Positions 11,008 through 51,681 of a DNA stretch of 64,000 bases are shown here, in pieces. The position numbers and the translations under genes were made by a program. The stretch is from Nematopogon swammerdamellus. Its lineage: Eukaryota; Arthropoda; Insecta; Lepidoptera; Adelidae. The number at the start of each line of letters is the position of its first letter. Positions within the stretch are counted from its first letter, which is position 1. The notes beneath the pieces were generated by a model. The model was not told where the DNA came from. It searched no databases and saw only the letters and a list, made by a program, of their open reading frames with translations. The DNA lies in NCBI GenBank assembly GCA_946902875.1, contig OX336345.1, forward strand, positions 16,275,395 to 16,339,394, read 5' to 3'.

Positions 11008-11047
11008 AGTTTGTATTACGTCGCTGCGCAGCGACCTAATACAAACT
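11008..11047. repeat. Short palindrome (hairpin), arms about 20 bp
   Basis: agtttgtattacgtcgctgc is followed directly by its near-perfect reverse complement. The outer 16 bases of the arm are the same as in the hairpin at 30940-30982, so this is a recurrent unit rather than chance. Confidence 0.75.
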
Positions 11048-11199
11048 CTTTGCACCTATCTAGATAAACTTGAAAAAAAAAATCCTAAATACAAAATTTC
11101 ATAGTGCCATCTGTTTTTAATATTAGTTGCTTGACAAGGTTGACAAGTTGACAAGGTTCTATCTAGTGTCTTCTCATCTGCCACGAGCAAAGAGTTAAA

Positions 11200-11666
11200 C
11201 AGGGTGTTTCAGGATAGGGTTTCGTAACTTCAGGATTCGAAAGGGGTCCAAATTTGAAGACGAAAAGCTCTGAAACTTTTTCACAGATTCGGTCATTTTA
11301 TAGTACTTTTTGGTGAAAATTGTTTCATCGAGATTTGGTGGACGGTTAACATCGGCCTTAAATAATAAAAATTAAATTACTAAATTACATGCTTTAACTA
11401 GTAGAATTAAAGTGCATATAGGTAAATTCCAAACACTTAAATTTGAATGACATCAAAAGAAAAAGGGGACTGGCCAAGGTCATTGCACCTCCTAGACCTA
11501 GACAGTACTATTGCCAAATCAACCCATACTCACTGTCCAGGTCCACCGAGTCTTTATAACAATTTTCAATTTTTTTTTCCATTTGAGTGATAAGGATTTT
11601 CTTTATCTAATAATGAGTACTTTCTATTCCTGAAGTTTCTCAAGCCTATCCTGAAACACCCCGTAT
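11200..11666. mobile_element. MITE with ~38-bp terminal inverted repeats
   Basis: The left end reads acagggtgtttcaggatagg and continues with '..aacttcagga'. The right end, in reverse complement, reads acggggtgtttcaggatagg and continues the same way. There is no transposase in the ~467-bp interior. The flanks (gagttaa / ataataaag) show no clean target duplication, so the superfamily is open. Confidence 0.7.
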
Positions 11667-12329
11667 AATAAAGGGACGTATAATAGGGAGAACGAATCTG
11701 GAAAAATGCTCTATTGTTTGAATAGCACCACAAAAAATGTCGATTGAATACTGTGACAATGAAAGTTATAATCATTCAACCTAATAGCACTTACGTACGT
11801 CATTTACTTAGCCACTCTAATGACAATAAAATAAATTTAAAATTTTAAATATATTATTGACTGCCTGTGTCCGCCGCCTCGCTCGGGGTAAACAAATTGG
11901 TTTAGATTTTTTTTTTCCGACTGCGTTTACTTACTTCCGACCCCACTGCTCGGCTTATATGAGTAATGGCGTGATGCTAGACTTTGGATCATATAATATG
12001 TAGGGAGATTTAATTAATTATAATTAATTAGGTATAATTAAAACTAGGCCAGCCAGATGCGCACCGCGCAACATTCTGCGCAGTAGGTCGCGATAACCTT
12101 CCGTGTAAAAATCGACCCCTGCTGAGCTGATGTCATGTGTCACATGACACGACAGTCACGAGTTACGATATCTGATGTCTTTCTATAATGAATGACTGGA
12201 CAGTGTTACCGTTGGTTGTTATCTAGTTTGCGGTCTGTGTGTGTCATTGATTGAATTTATTTTTCTAAGTAACCAAAGTGGATCAACACTGTGGTTAATA
12301 ATCAGGCTGTATGATACGAAAAAAACAAG

Positions 12330-12575
12330 GAAAAGATGCCATGCTAAAAGGCGATGGACTAGCCACCTCTCAACTAGGCGCCGTACTTCCACAATCATGC
12401 AGTAGGTAAAGTGTTTTCGTGCCTCACTGCTCAATAGTTATCTCGTCCGAGTATATTGCGAAACATGGTGGTCGGTGTTGTGCTGTAATTTACACAAGTT
12501 CGCGCAACATAATACCGATTACTCTGCTTACCCCGAATGTCGGAATATAGTGTGATGATATGTATGTATGTATGT
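12330..12575 (+). repeat. Dispersed repeat, second copy at 36130-36460
   Basis: Shared blocks are 'ggactagccacc', 'tagttatct..tccgagtat', 'gtggtcggtgttgtgctgtaatt' and 'tctgcttaccccga.tgtcgg'. It ends in a short (tatg)n run here. Type unknown. Confidence 0.6.
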
Positions 12576-14165
12576 ATAATACGAAAAGGAGTGATTTCAC
12601 ACAAAACTCACATTTTTGCTTCTTTAGGAAAAATAAAAACGAAAAATTATGACTTCAAAATTGTACAAAAAACTTTCTTCAAGATTCTGTGAATTTGGTC
12701 TGCTATTGACAAGCTCATCATGTTTGAGTTTTTAGTTTCACTACTTGCCGCCCTGAACTTTGGCATAAATAAGTAAATAAATATGTCATGCACTCTCTCA
12801 TACAAAGTTCAGACATAGGTGAGAGTGGAATGTCCTACGCAAGCACGTGATCTGAGAAAGTAAAGTGAGCGCCTATCTCTCAGCCGTTACTTGCGGCGAG
12901 TAGACGCAACATACTTTCCATTTAGATTAGTAAACTGTGTTTCATCTAGGCCTCGGTCATTCTACTTTGATAACTTGTGCACTTTGGACTGACCAAGCTC
13001 CTTTCAGATAATAAGAAAACGTTTCTTTCTAATGTGCATATGGTTTCATACATAACTGCGCACTTCGGCATCGTATCACGTCAGGCGCCTGGCGCGGTCG
13101 TTGAGTTGAGCTACTGATTGCCAACGCAACGAAGCCATTCTGTATATTGTCTTCCGTCAATAAACCAACGTTTTTCGAGCAGATTGTTTATCTACCTACT
13201 ATATTTAATCTAAGTTCAAAACAAATACATACTTAATTGGTTCGTTATTTCTGGTGATGAAATTTAAAATAATTCTATACAATTATTTAGGAACAAATAA
13301 AAGAAATATATATTTTAGAAATATTTTACTGGCTAATTAGGACTTACATAATATCACATGACCGTATATACATAACATATTGTGAAAATACTTGCTGGAA
13401 CACGAATAAGTTAATCTATTAAATGTTACTGTAGTATTACACGAAAGATGAGATTCTACTAATAACACAAGCAGTACCGAGTGGGTATACATAGTAAGCT
13501 GAGTTCATAAAAAGCAGAGTAAGAAAATATTAATGCCACAGAAATGCAATGATTTTTATATTAATTTAATTAACATGAGTCAATATATAAAAAAAACAAG
13601 GTGTCACATTCACTATGAATAAATCCGTTCAGTGAATCATTATAATGCAAAATTGTATGCCTAGGTACTTTATACAACATTTAATTGGTTATTGTAAAAC
13701 TATTACTTGTCATGGAATTTCAGTCTAACGAACTTTTCCAAAACTGGTAATGGTAAATGACAACACGGTTGTTTGCTGCCTGGTTTTGTATAACGTTCAA
13801 AGGCCCGCTAAATTAGCATTTTCTACATACATATAAACACCTATCGCTAGTAAATTATATCCAAAAACACACTTATTAACAGTTCCTCTTAATTACTAAA
13901 AATGTGTCGCTCCAAACATTTTATCTCAAATTATCAAAATCCCTAATTGACTGACAAACTGATGCAAGTGAGTATTTAAGTTGAAAACTGTACTTTTGAA
14001 GAGTTCCAAAGTTAACATACAAATGGCCAAAAATAATTTCAAATTTAGAATTGGATATTTTTTTTGTTCATCTATGGATTAATTTTGCCAGCCGGGATTA
14101 AATTTCCCCTCTCAAGACAAGATCGTTTGGAAGCTTCAATGATGGAACTTGTAACATAACACAGT
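12576..14165 (-). other. Downstream flank / possible 3' UTR of cathepsin L
   Basis: No further coding sequence was recognised. On the minus strand the cathepsin L 3' UTR must lie at the upper end of this stretch. A possible ATTAAA poly-A signal is at about 13679-13684, but the transcript end cannot be fixed from sequence. The rest is AT-rich and unique-looking. Confidence 0.4.
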
Positions 14166-24868
<10,703 letters not shown>

Positions 24869-25207
24869 GGTCTTCTGTGTCAATCATGGAAAAAAGCACT
24901 TATAAAAAAAATCCCGACTATGGAGAGGCCAAAAGGAGGTGTTGTATGTTAATATTGTGTAAATAAAAAATGTGTAAAATTAGAAATAAAAAAAAAAAAG
25001 GTCAAGTGTGAGTCGAACTCATGGGAAGTGTCTATTCGTAGATATACCTGCGTGCAGGTATACCTACGAATAGCCCTCATGTCATACCGAGGCTATTGGC
25101 AGGAAAACAAATACAAAAAAAAAACGACATGCGCCGCCTCAAAACCACCAAAACATTCACCCATACTACGAAACTCATACCTACTAATAGCCCTGCCCAT
25201 GTGAAGA

Positions 25208-25505
25208 TTTTTTTTTAAGTAATCCGGTATGGGTGTCTGAGTTGGAGCCAGGGGCTAAAGCGCATGCTCCGACCAGCCAATATCACCTCCGAGAAGGTAG
25301 GTGCCATACCGGAGACTTCCCTGGATTGCTGGCTATACAGGACTAGAGAACACAACCGAGGCTGCTATGCGGTCATCTTACATCCAGTACGGTGGTACCA
25401 ACCCAGTCGGCTACAATTTGAGCCTACCACCTAGTAAGGGGCAAGGGAAGGGACCTACAGTTTTACACCGGTTCCGAGCGGTGAAGCAGCAGGTGCAGGT
25501 ATGTA
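25208..25505 (-). mobile_element. SINE family 2 copy, near full length
   Basis: Poly-T, then 'aagtaatccggtatggg', 'gaccagccaatatcacctccgagaagg', 'gtacggtggtaccaaccc', 'gcctaccacctagtaagggg' and 'gaagcagcaggtgcaggta'. It is the best antisense copy for defining the family. Confidence 0.85.
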
Positions 25506-27118
25506 CGTAAATTTTTTCGTCTGGAAAAACTCATACCAATCCATTTTCCGTGAGAACTTTAAGACTTAGGATTTTTGTTTAGGTTTTCCTATAAGTAAAT
25601 TAAAAGAGCCCCTGATTTAAAATAAGTTTGCTCGATTTTCGTAATATTTTCTTTAATACCTTAAAATGTTTCCCATTGAAACGTCACATGCATGATGCAT
25701 TTGAGAATAACACTTTATTACTATCTAATTTGTCACTCATACATAATATATTCACCTTTCTATTTTTTCGTCCAGTAGATTCGGAGAAAATAAGTTGTGA
25801 CAGACAGTCAGACACGAGTGTGATCCTATAAAAACCGGATCGGAATCTTAAAATCTGCAACGTTACCACAGATTACCTTAATAGTTACTTCGTAACAGAT
25901 AAATCACTTCATAGAAAAAGTTCCATACCTACGGCTTTAATAGCCTAATGCTTCACGTCGCAAATCGCTGCGTGCGAAAATGTACCTAAACGATCGAGTG
26001 TAAAGTGACCGTGTAGGTATGTTTCGCGCGGCGGACGAATTTCCACTGAATTAGACCGCCGGCGGTCCACCGGGCGGTAGGTAGTTAACGCGCGCAAGTA
26101 CATAGAGTGCGTGAGGCCTGACGTTACTCACGGAGGAGAGGAATTATAGTCAACGAACTGTTTGCCGGAAATGTGTAGTTTCAGAGAAGAAAAAAATTCC
26201 CATACAAAATTAATTTTTCGTACAAAATAAAAACAATTTTTTTTAAGGCACAAAAACATTAGTTTTGAATATATATAATATAGATATATATATAGAAGAT
26301 GCGACGCATCTTCTATAAATTAACCCTAACCTAATGTTGAGACGGCGCATGACGTTTTTGCATAATTTCCTATTGAAAATAAATGTTTTTTGGTGCATTA
26401 AAAAAAAAAAAAAAAAATCGTAAATTAATTTTGTACACTATAATTCATCTTTTAACTCGGCCTACACAATAAGCATACCAGCAATATTCGATCTAGCCCC
26501 CGCTAATCTAATACTCAGCCAAATCTTCAATACTGGTGCTGGATTACTTTATACAATTAAAATATTTTTTTATAGTGTGTGTTTATATCAAGGTTTATAA
26601 AACCATTTAGTTCTCATAATTTTTCTGAGGGTAGAAACCATGGGCGTTTGATCAAACATCATTAGACAATAAAGAACCTGACACACTCAAAACAAAATAG
26701 TAGGTCAATTCATTCGCTGTAATAATTTTTTTCAAATATGGTACTTACCTACCTTTATTACCTAGGTTACTTTGTTCTTAAGATTCTATTCAAGTTCCTA
26801 CGCAGTTATACCGAGCTAACAAGGACAGGTAGAACTAACTAAAAATAAAACTCTTTCCTACATAAATGATGAAATTATGATTGCAATTGCAACAAAGCCA
26901 AAACAAAGGATGCTTTTACCCAGGTATTCTACTACCTACTCACCGTCTGTCTGATGTTGAGTGGAGTAAAGAGAACTTGAACGTCTTTCCTGGACGAGCG
27001 AAACTGATGCAATAAATTAATTATGAAAATGCGAGCGAATAAATAAATCCCGCAATCCCGTTTATTATTTGTGTCCTGCTTTGTCTTTGTTTGTTTCGTC
27101 TTCTTTCCCTCTTCTACC
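25506..27118. other. Upstream region of cathepsin L
   Basis: AT-rich, with a small palindrome at about 26290-26316 (atagaagatgcg / cgcatcttctat) next to 'ccctaacctaatgttgaga'. The same two words recur near 29090, so they belong to one dispersed repeat. The candidate first exon of cathepsin L lies at 26944-27005. Confidence 0.4.
26944..27005 (-). other. CtsL: Candidate 5' non-coding exon of cathepsin L
   Basis: On the minus strand an initiator-like TCAGTT (A at 27005) is followed about 60 bp later by ACG/GTGAGTAGG, a strong donor. The only nearby acceptor in the right place is CACAG six bases before the cathepsin L start codon. This is a suggestion based on signals only. Confidence 0.35.
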
Positions 27119-27126
27119 ACTTCCAT

Positions 27127-27908
27127 CAGTGTGACCAGATTGAATTTTACGAAAATACCGTTGCCACCTTGAAAAAATACTAAAATATACTTTCTATGAC
27201 AGGTCAAATATACCAATCAAAATACCGATTTTCATAAAATGTTATATACATCATCATCATTAAAAATGTTTGAATTTTACTTCAACATTATTTTCGAAGG
27301 ATTATTTATACAACATCCTGCATCTTTAATCCCTTGCTTTGTTTTTAAAACTCCTGATACATTTTTATTGTCTGTCTGTTTCTTTGCTCGGTTTTTATTA
27401 TTTTTTTCTGTGAGAATATGCGCTCGCATGCAGCAATCGACACGGGTATATACATAACAAGGATTTACTAAACTAGCTATATTTTTTTATTTTAAAGTGC
27501 CATTACTGTTAGAAATTTTTCCAACTTCCACCCAAAATTGCTCACAAGAAAGGGGTGAGCCAGTACTTGAGGATTGTAAAAAAGACTTACTTTGCGATCA
27601 AGTTTTAGGGCTCTATAATCTATAATCGATAACAAAGGATCGGAAACCTACCTGTGTTGCTCTATGGACCACACACAGTGAAACAATTTTGGGGAAATTC
27701 CCTCCCATAATGTCGATGTTCGCGACAGAAGATAGAAGCGAAGTTCGTGGGGACGATTGCGTCCAGTGTTTACAATGAAAATGTAATTTTATGCTAAATA
27801 TACCAAAAAATACTAACTTTCAGTAATATACCTATAAAAATACTGATGGTCAAAAAAATCGTCAAAATATACTGAAAAAGTATTAAAATACTGAATCTGG
27901 TCACACTG
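27127..27908. mobile_element. hAT-like MITE with 8-bp target duplication
   Basis: The ends CAGTGTGACCAGATT (27127-27141) and AATCTGGTCACACTG (27894-27908) are perfect 15-bp inverted repeats. ACTTCCAT flanks both sides (27119-27126 and 27909-27916), an 8-bp duplication as made by hAT transposases. Both ends carry repeated 'aaatactgaaaa'-type words just inside. The 782-bp interior has no transposase, so it is non-autonomous. Confidence 0.85.
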
Positions 27909-28054
27909 ACTTCCATCCATCCAACCAATCAAACGTCAAACTGACCACAGATTATATTCCATGTCTGAACTGCTGCCTGACTGACTGAAAAAAGGCTGAT
28001 ACGAACCCGTCAGAGGAGGATCAGAGCAACTCGTTCTAATATGCATGGCAGTTT

Positions 28055-28075
28055 GGGGGGGGGGGGGGGGGGGGG
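28055..28075. repeat. Poly-G tract (21 G)
   Basis: An uninterrupted run of G, followed by a short 'tccgtccgtccg' run. Its length is prone to assembly error. Confidence 0.9.
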
Positions 28076-28576
28076 AGAGTGTCTGTCCGTCCGTCCGTAG
28101 TCGTAATACCTGCATGTAGGTATACCTACGAATAGCCCTGTCCGTACAAAAATGTCTATTCTTAGGTATACCTACGAATAGCCCTGCCCGTACGGAAGTG
28201 TCTATTCGTGGGTAAACCTGGATGCAAGTATACAAGCAGCACTATGGGAGTTTTCAACGAAACGTAACAAATTTTAAACCACCTTATCATTCACTTTGAT
28301 AGTTCTTAATCTCTGTTTGGGGAGAAAACTCGCATAGTGCAGTTCATACCTACGAATAGGGGTGAGGGTCTAGAGTCTAGGCTAGGACTAGTAGTTTTAT
28401 GACCATGGCTTCCAATCCCACAAAATCTTTTTGTTTTTTTTTTTTGCTTTTTTTTCTTTTTAAGCAATGTTACGGTGTTTAAAAATTGTTTTAGGGTGTT
28501 TAGTTTTTTTTATAACCACCTAAGAATTATTTTCGGAAATACAAACTTGTAACAAAAACGACATGCACCGCCTCAA

Positions 28577-28611
28577 CATTAGGTAAGGTTAGGTTAGGTT
28601 GGGTTAGGTTT
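28577..28611 (+). repeat. Short TTAGG-like array
   Basis: aggttaggttgggttaggtt includes several TTAGG units, the insect telomere motif, inside a dispersed repeat that begins 'acgacatgc.ccgcctcaaca'. Single-unit versions occur at 26320-26335 and 29085-29095, so the array probably expanded within that repeat. Confidence 0.65.
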
Positions 28612-28904
28612 TTTTTTTAAACCATCAAAACAGTTTGTATAGTTTCCGAATATTTCCGAAAATAAACATTTCTTAGGAGGAGAATTGTCAGTGAGAGACA
28701 TCAGAATTGATCCCAAGCCACTCGTCCGTCCAGCCTCCTAAGAGTTCTTAGTTAATAATCTCTGGTTGGCTTACCTACGATACGATACGAATGGGGTTTG
28801 ACACCTGACAGCTCTGGCTGATCCTGCACCTACTCCTACGCTCCTTTCGGAAACACTCGGGTTGACTCGGCTCGAAAGCGAACCAACAGAAGCCGATATT
28901 CGTT

Positions 28905-28990
28905 TGGTCGCTGGTTTGCTGGCTCAGTGGTAAGAGTGTAGGGTTGGTTTATTTTTTCGATATCGACCATGGGTTCGTTTCCCTCAAAAA
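28905..28990 (+). mobile_element. tRNA-like head of a short retroelement
   Basis: 'ggctcagtggtaagagtgtaggg' (A-box-like) and 'gggttcgtttccc' (B-box-like) are spaced as in a tRNA, but the stems do not close well. A related head ('gtgcagtgatagagtgtaggg') is at 29336-29358. This is SINE-like rather than a functional tRNA gene. Confidence 0.5.
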
Positions 28991-29989
28991 TTTTTTTTGT
29001 TTTTTTTTTTAAAAGCTTTTTTTTTCGAAAGCTTTATTTTCGGAAATAAAAAAGTAACAAAAACGACATGCGCCGCCTCAACAATAGGTTAGGCTATATA
29101 GAAGATGCGTCGCGTAGCGTGTGGTTATTTTTTTTTAAACCACCAAAAACATCACTAATACCACACACTCCTCCTTGTCCCGAGTGTTTCCGTTCCGAAA
29201 GGAGCGTAGGGGGAGGCGCAGGATCCGCCAGAGCTGTCAGGTGGCTCACCGCCTACGAATAGACCATTGTGTGACGCTGCATTATAAATTTTTCCTGCGT
29301 GAATCTGCTATTCGTTTGATAATTGCTATGGCTTTTGTGCAGTGATAGAGTGTAGGGTAGAGCGTATAAATGTTTTGATCTCATGGTCGTGGTATGAGTC
29401 CCCCTTTTGTAAATGTATGTTTTTGTCAAACAAAACAGTCACGCATAGTCAGCGAGGTTGCCCTGATACTCCCTTGTCGGAGACTTCAAGCTGCGCTCAC
29501 ATTGCAGGGAATAATTCCATAATTACGAATTATTCGGACGTACAGTGGAAACCAAACTTAAATGCGTATTGGCCTGAAGTTCGGCCGCTTGACTGCGCAT
29601 GTATAGTCAAATAAAATATACAATCGAATATTTTGGCAGAAAATTTATAAAATTATTACATTATCATTTGTAGGTAAAAAGACTTGCTGCATGCTTGCTG
29701 CATTATATTATGTTTGTACACACCGATGTATCGATCATGGTTAAAACCGGTTTGAACTGACGGACGACGCGTGTTGGTGCCGTTCGGGTGACCCCGGTAA
29801 ACGCACTTCGCCAATAAACATTTCTCATGCTAGCACCACACATAGCTGTATGTACACAAATATTTGGCAAACATTTCCGTTTCGTCTCCCTTTAATGGCT
29901 TGGATAGACCGAGATAAAACTAAAATGTTTGCAACAATCACGAATACCTACGAATAACCACCATTAGCAAAAAATCTATCGCGACAACT

Positions 29990-30262
29990 ACGGAAGAAAC
30001 AAATAAATAGTGAGTGACTACAATGGCGCACGCACAGACGAGAGCGGGGCGTGCGCGGGCGACAGGACGCGGGCGGCGACGGCGCGCGGTCGTATCCTAG
30101 CAACGCGGGGGAGCGCGGTAGGGTGCACCGATACCCCCTTTGCACACCTACCGCCCTCCCCCCCTCTGCCCTAATAATCGTCTTTTGCGCAGACACACGG
30201 GCGCATCTCACAGCCGCATTTAAGTTTGGTTTCTACATGGCTCTCTCTCGCCCTTCCATTAG
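29990..30262. promoter_or_regulatory. GC-rich, CpG-rich patch in the intergenic region
   Basis: It is much richer in CG than its AT-rich surroundings (gcgggcggcgacggcgcgcg and similar). It includes GTATCCTAGCAAC at 30092-30104, which fits the RFX X-box consensus GTHNYY-N-RRNAAC. No gene starts here that I can recognise, so it could be an unannotated promoter or simply a GC-rich island. Confidence 0.35.
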
Positions 30263-30264
30263 GA

Positions 30265-30665
30265 TAAAAACATCGGCCAAGTGCAAGTCGAACTCGCACA
30301 CTGAGGGTTCCGCATCGCTATGTCATGGTCAGCGCCACTCACGCCATCTATGGTGTGTTTATGAAATGCCATTCATGATTAGTTAAAATGCTTCATACTC
30401 TTTTCGTTAGATGGCGCGCGTACACTTTTCAGTTTCTTCTATGGGAACCCCCGTGAATTTTTTACTTTTTCCTATTTTTAAACGGTTTTATTTAGCTTGA
30501 CCCCGTACATTTGTTTTTATTATTTGTTGTTGTATCGGCTATAATAATAATACATTGGTATTCTGTGAAAATTTCAACGGGCTACCTATTACAGTTCAAG
30601 AGATACAGCCTGCAGACGGCATAGACTTAGTAATAGGGGCCCGTACCGGATATGAAACCCTGAAA
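30265..30665 (+). repeat. Dispersed repeat of the 'ggccaagtgcaagtcgaactcgc' type
   Basis: The start 'cggccaagtgcaagtcgaactcgcaca' followed by 'gagggttccgca', and the end 'cttagtaataggggcccgtacc' then 'gaaaccctgaaa', mark a near-complete copy of a repeat common in Lepidoptera. Partial copies are near 5.7, 31.7-32.4 and 34.8 kb. Confidence 0.65.
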
Positions 30666-30764
30666 TGAAAAAAAAATTTTTACATTTATTGGCAAACCTA
30701 CTTACAAACATACTTAGCTAAACTATTTATTCGTATTTTGAAAAAAAAAAACATTGAATGCGCG

Positions 30765-30930
30765 ACCTAACTATGGCGCCGCGCCACCCACAAGGGGGGT
30801 GACTGACACGCCCATGGGCCCGTGGGCATTGGTGGCATTGGGTCGGAGTCGGACGTAGTTTAGCTAGACGTATAATATATCAGTAATCTATGACGTAAGC
30901 GGAAGTTGCGAATGCCATCTGCCCTGCCAT
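30765..30930 (-). mobile_element. LINE-C-like 3' tail fragment
   Basis: 'tggcgccgcgccacccacaagg', 'gacacgcccatggg' and 'gaagttgcgaatgccat' parallel the antisense LINE-C end at 19695-19790, but diverged. Confidence 0.5.
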
Positions 30931-30939
30931 TGAATTTTT

Positions 30940-30982
30940 CAAAGAGTTTGTATTACGTCGCCGACGTAATACAAACTCTTTG
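30940..30982. repeat. Perfect hairpin, 21-bp arms
   Basis: caaagagtttgtattacgtc + g, one central base, then the exact reverse complement. It shares 16 bases of the arm with the palindrome at 11008-11047. Confidence 0.85.
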
Positions 30983-31404
30983 GAATTTTTAGGGTTCCTT
31001 ACCTCAAAAGGAAAAAAACTGAACCCTTTGAAAAGGATCACTTTGTTGTCCGCCCGTTCGTCTGTCAATACCTTTTCTCAAATATGGGTACATATAGAGG
31101 CTATGAGCATAGATATATCAATTAAAATAATTTTATTGTGCTTGCTTGCACGATTTGCGATCGGAATGTGAGCATAAGCAGATTTTCAAGTAAGACATAT
31201 TTGTTCAAATTGTTAGAAATTGTTAGGGTCAGCTATAAAATAGGTTTTTGTTTAAATGTGGATGCTTCTTTAGATACAGCATCCAGTCAGGAAATAAAAA
31301 ATTTCATAACATTATTGTCTTAATTATAATTTCATAAAAATACTATAAAAAATAGCACTGGCTGCAACTACTGATTCTTATAAATAATTCATATTTGTTT
31401 ATTT

Positions 31405-50511
<19,107 letters not shown>

Positions 50512-51558
50512 ATTTCAATATTTTGGATGCGCTTTCTTCTAAATTCCGCGCGACGAGTAAATTTTCAGGGAGAAAAAGGAAGCGTGAAAGAAAAAAGACC
50601 GATAATTTTTATTTTGACATTCGCTGTCAAATAAAGTGACATTTATTTGACAGACGTCAAACATTCTAGACCGCTCTTAGCATATTATGGCAGTTTAAAA
50701 TATTAATATTTTAATATTTTGAACGACTTTAGCACAAATTAATTATGAAATAAAGAAAAAATATTGTGGAAAATGTTGATGAATAGATAATTGTAAATAA
50801 TGTTTCTGTGAATTGCCGTAATAAAAATAACAAAATTGTTATAACATACATGATACATCAGCACGCGATTATTTGGGTAGTGAACGCCACCTTGCGATAG
50901 AATATGGGAACTCTGCTATCAGCTGTTTATTTTTTTCCACGTACCTGCGTAGTATTTCGTCACGAGTTGCTGAAATTATTTTCATCTCGCTTAGAAGCGT
51001 AGTATCTAGGCGAGCTGTGCTGTTTTACCCGTCTCTGTCTGGCGGCAGCTAGCGAGGTGTTCGGAGTGCGCCTGTCAGTGCGGTATCGATCCGTCATTAG
51101 AGCCGCATTGCCGTACATTTTCCTGAAGACTCGCGCCTCCTCCGGCCCGGCCCCGCTCGAGTCCCGGCTCGCTCGTCGGTCGCGCGCACGCATCCCGGGG
51201 CCCTCCACCGTTCGCCGCCAGTTGCCGAGCGCCTCGGTCCCGCCCGCTACCACCGCGCCGTCCAGCGGAGAGGCAGCGCGCCCGCCTCCCGTTTCCTCCC
51301 GCGCCCGCGGCCGCGGCGCCACCCGGCGCGCAGACTCCGCGGCGCTGAGCGCGACAGAACTACTCGGCGCTCTCGCCAGGATCCGCCAAAACCAGCGAAG
51401 AGTTCGCGGCGAGGGCACGGCTGTGATGTAGTCGCGCACGCAGTGCGGCGCACGTCGGCTCTCGACGAACAAAGACAGAGTCCCTCGACTCGTTGCGCGG
51501 TCGGTCGGTCGACGTCTCCGGTTCGCGCGTGGCCGCTCCTCTCTAGCCCTCGCGCGAC
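50512..51558. promoter_or_regulatory. Shared upstream region of CPOX (-) and tomosyn (+), with tomosyn 5' UTR
   Basis: The two start codons face away from each other 1047 bp apart. The CPOX side (50512-50950) is AT-rich, and the tomosyn side (about 51000-51558) is strongly GC- and CpG-rich, as expected for a 5' UTR/promoter. No clear TATA box was seen near either gene. The only ATG in 51000-51558 is at 51426 and is followed at once by TAG. Transcription starts cannot be fixed. Confidence 0.6.
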
Positions 51559-51681
51559 ATGAAGAAGTTCACCTTCAAGGGGGTACTGGACGGGTTCCGC
51601 AGCTCGGTGCAGGCGGCACCGCGCGGAGCCGAGCAGGAGATCCAGGAGACCCTGCGCCCGGAACACTTCCAGCTCAAAAAG
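51559..51681 (+). CDS. STXBP5: Tomosyn (STXBP5-like), first coding exon
   Basis: Forty-one codons from ATG to AAAAAG/GTAAGT, encoding MKKFTFKGVLDGFRSSVQ, AAPRGAEQE and IQETLRPEHFQLKK. The start MKKFTFKGVLDGFR..V and the ETLRPEHF segment are, from memory, nearly invariant in tomosyns and distinguish them from the related Lgl proteins. Tomosyn is a cytosolic syntaxin- and SNAP-25-binding protein with WD40 propellers and a C-terminal R-SNARE that restrains vesicle fusion. Only the N-terminus is in this window; the next exon must lie beyond 64000. The frame ends in phase 0. Confidence 0.92.

Noticed and set aside
50960..51472. Long antisense open frame over the tomosyn leader
   Set aside because: Arg/Ala-rich translation of a CpG-rich leader, no motifs, and the opposite strand also stays open because of composition.
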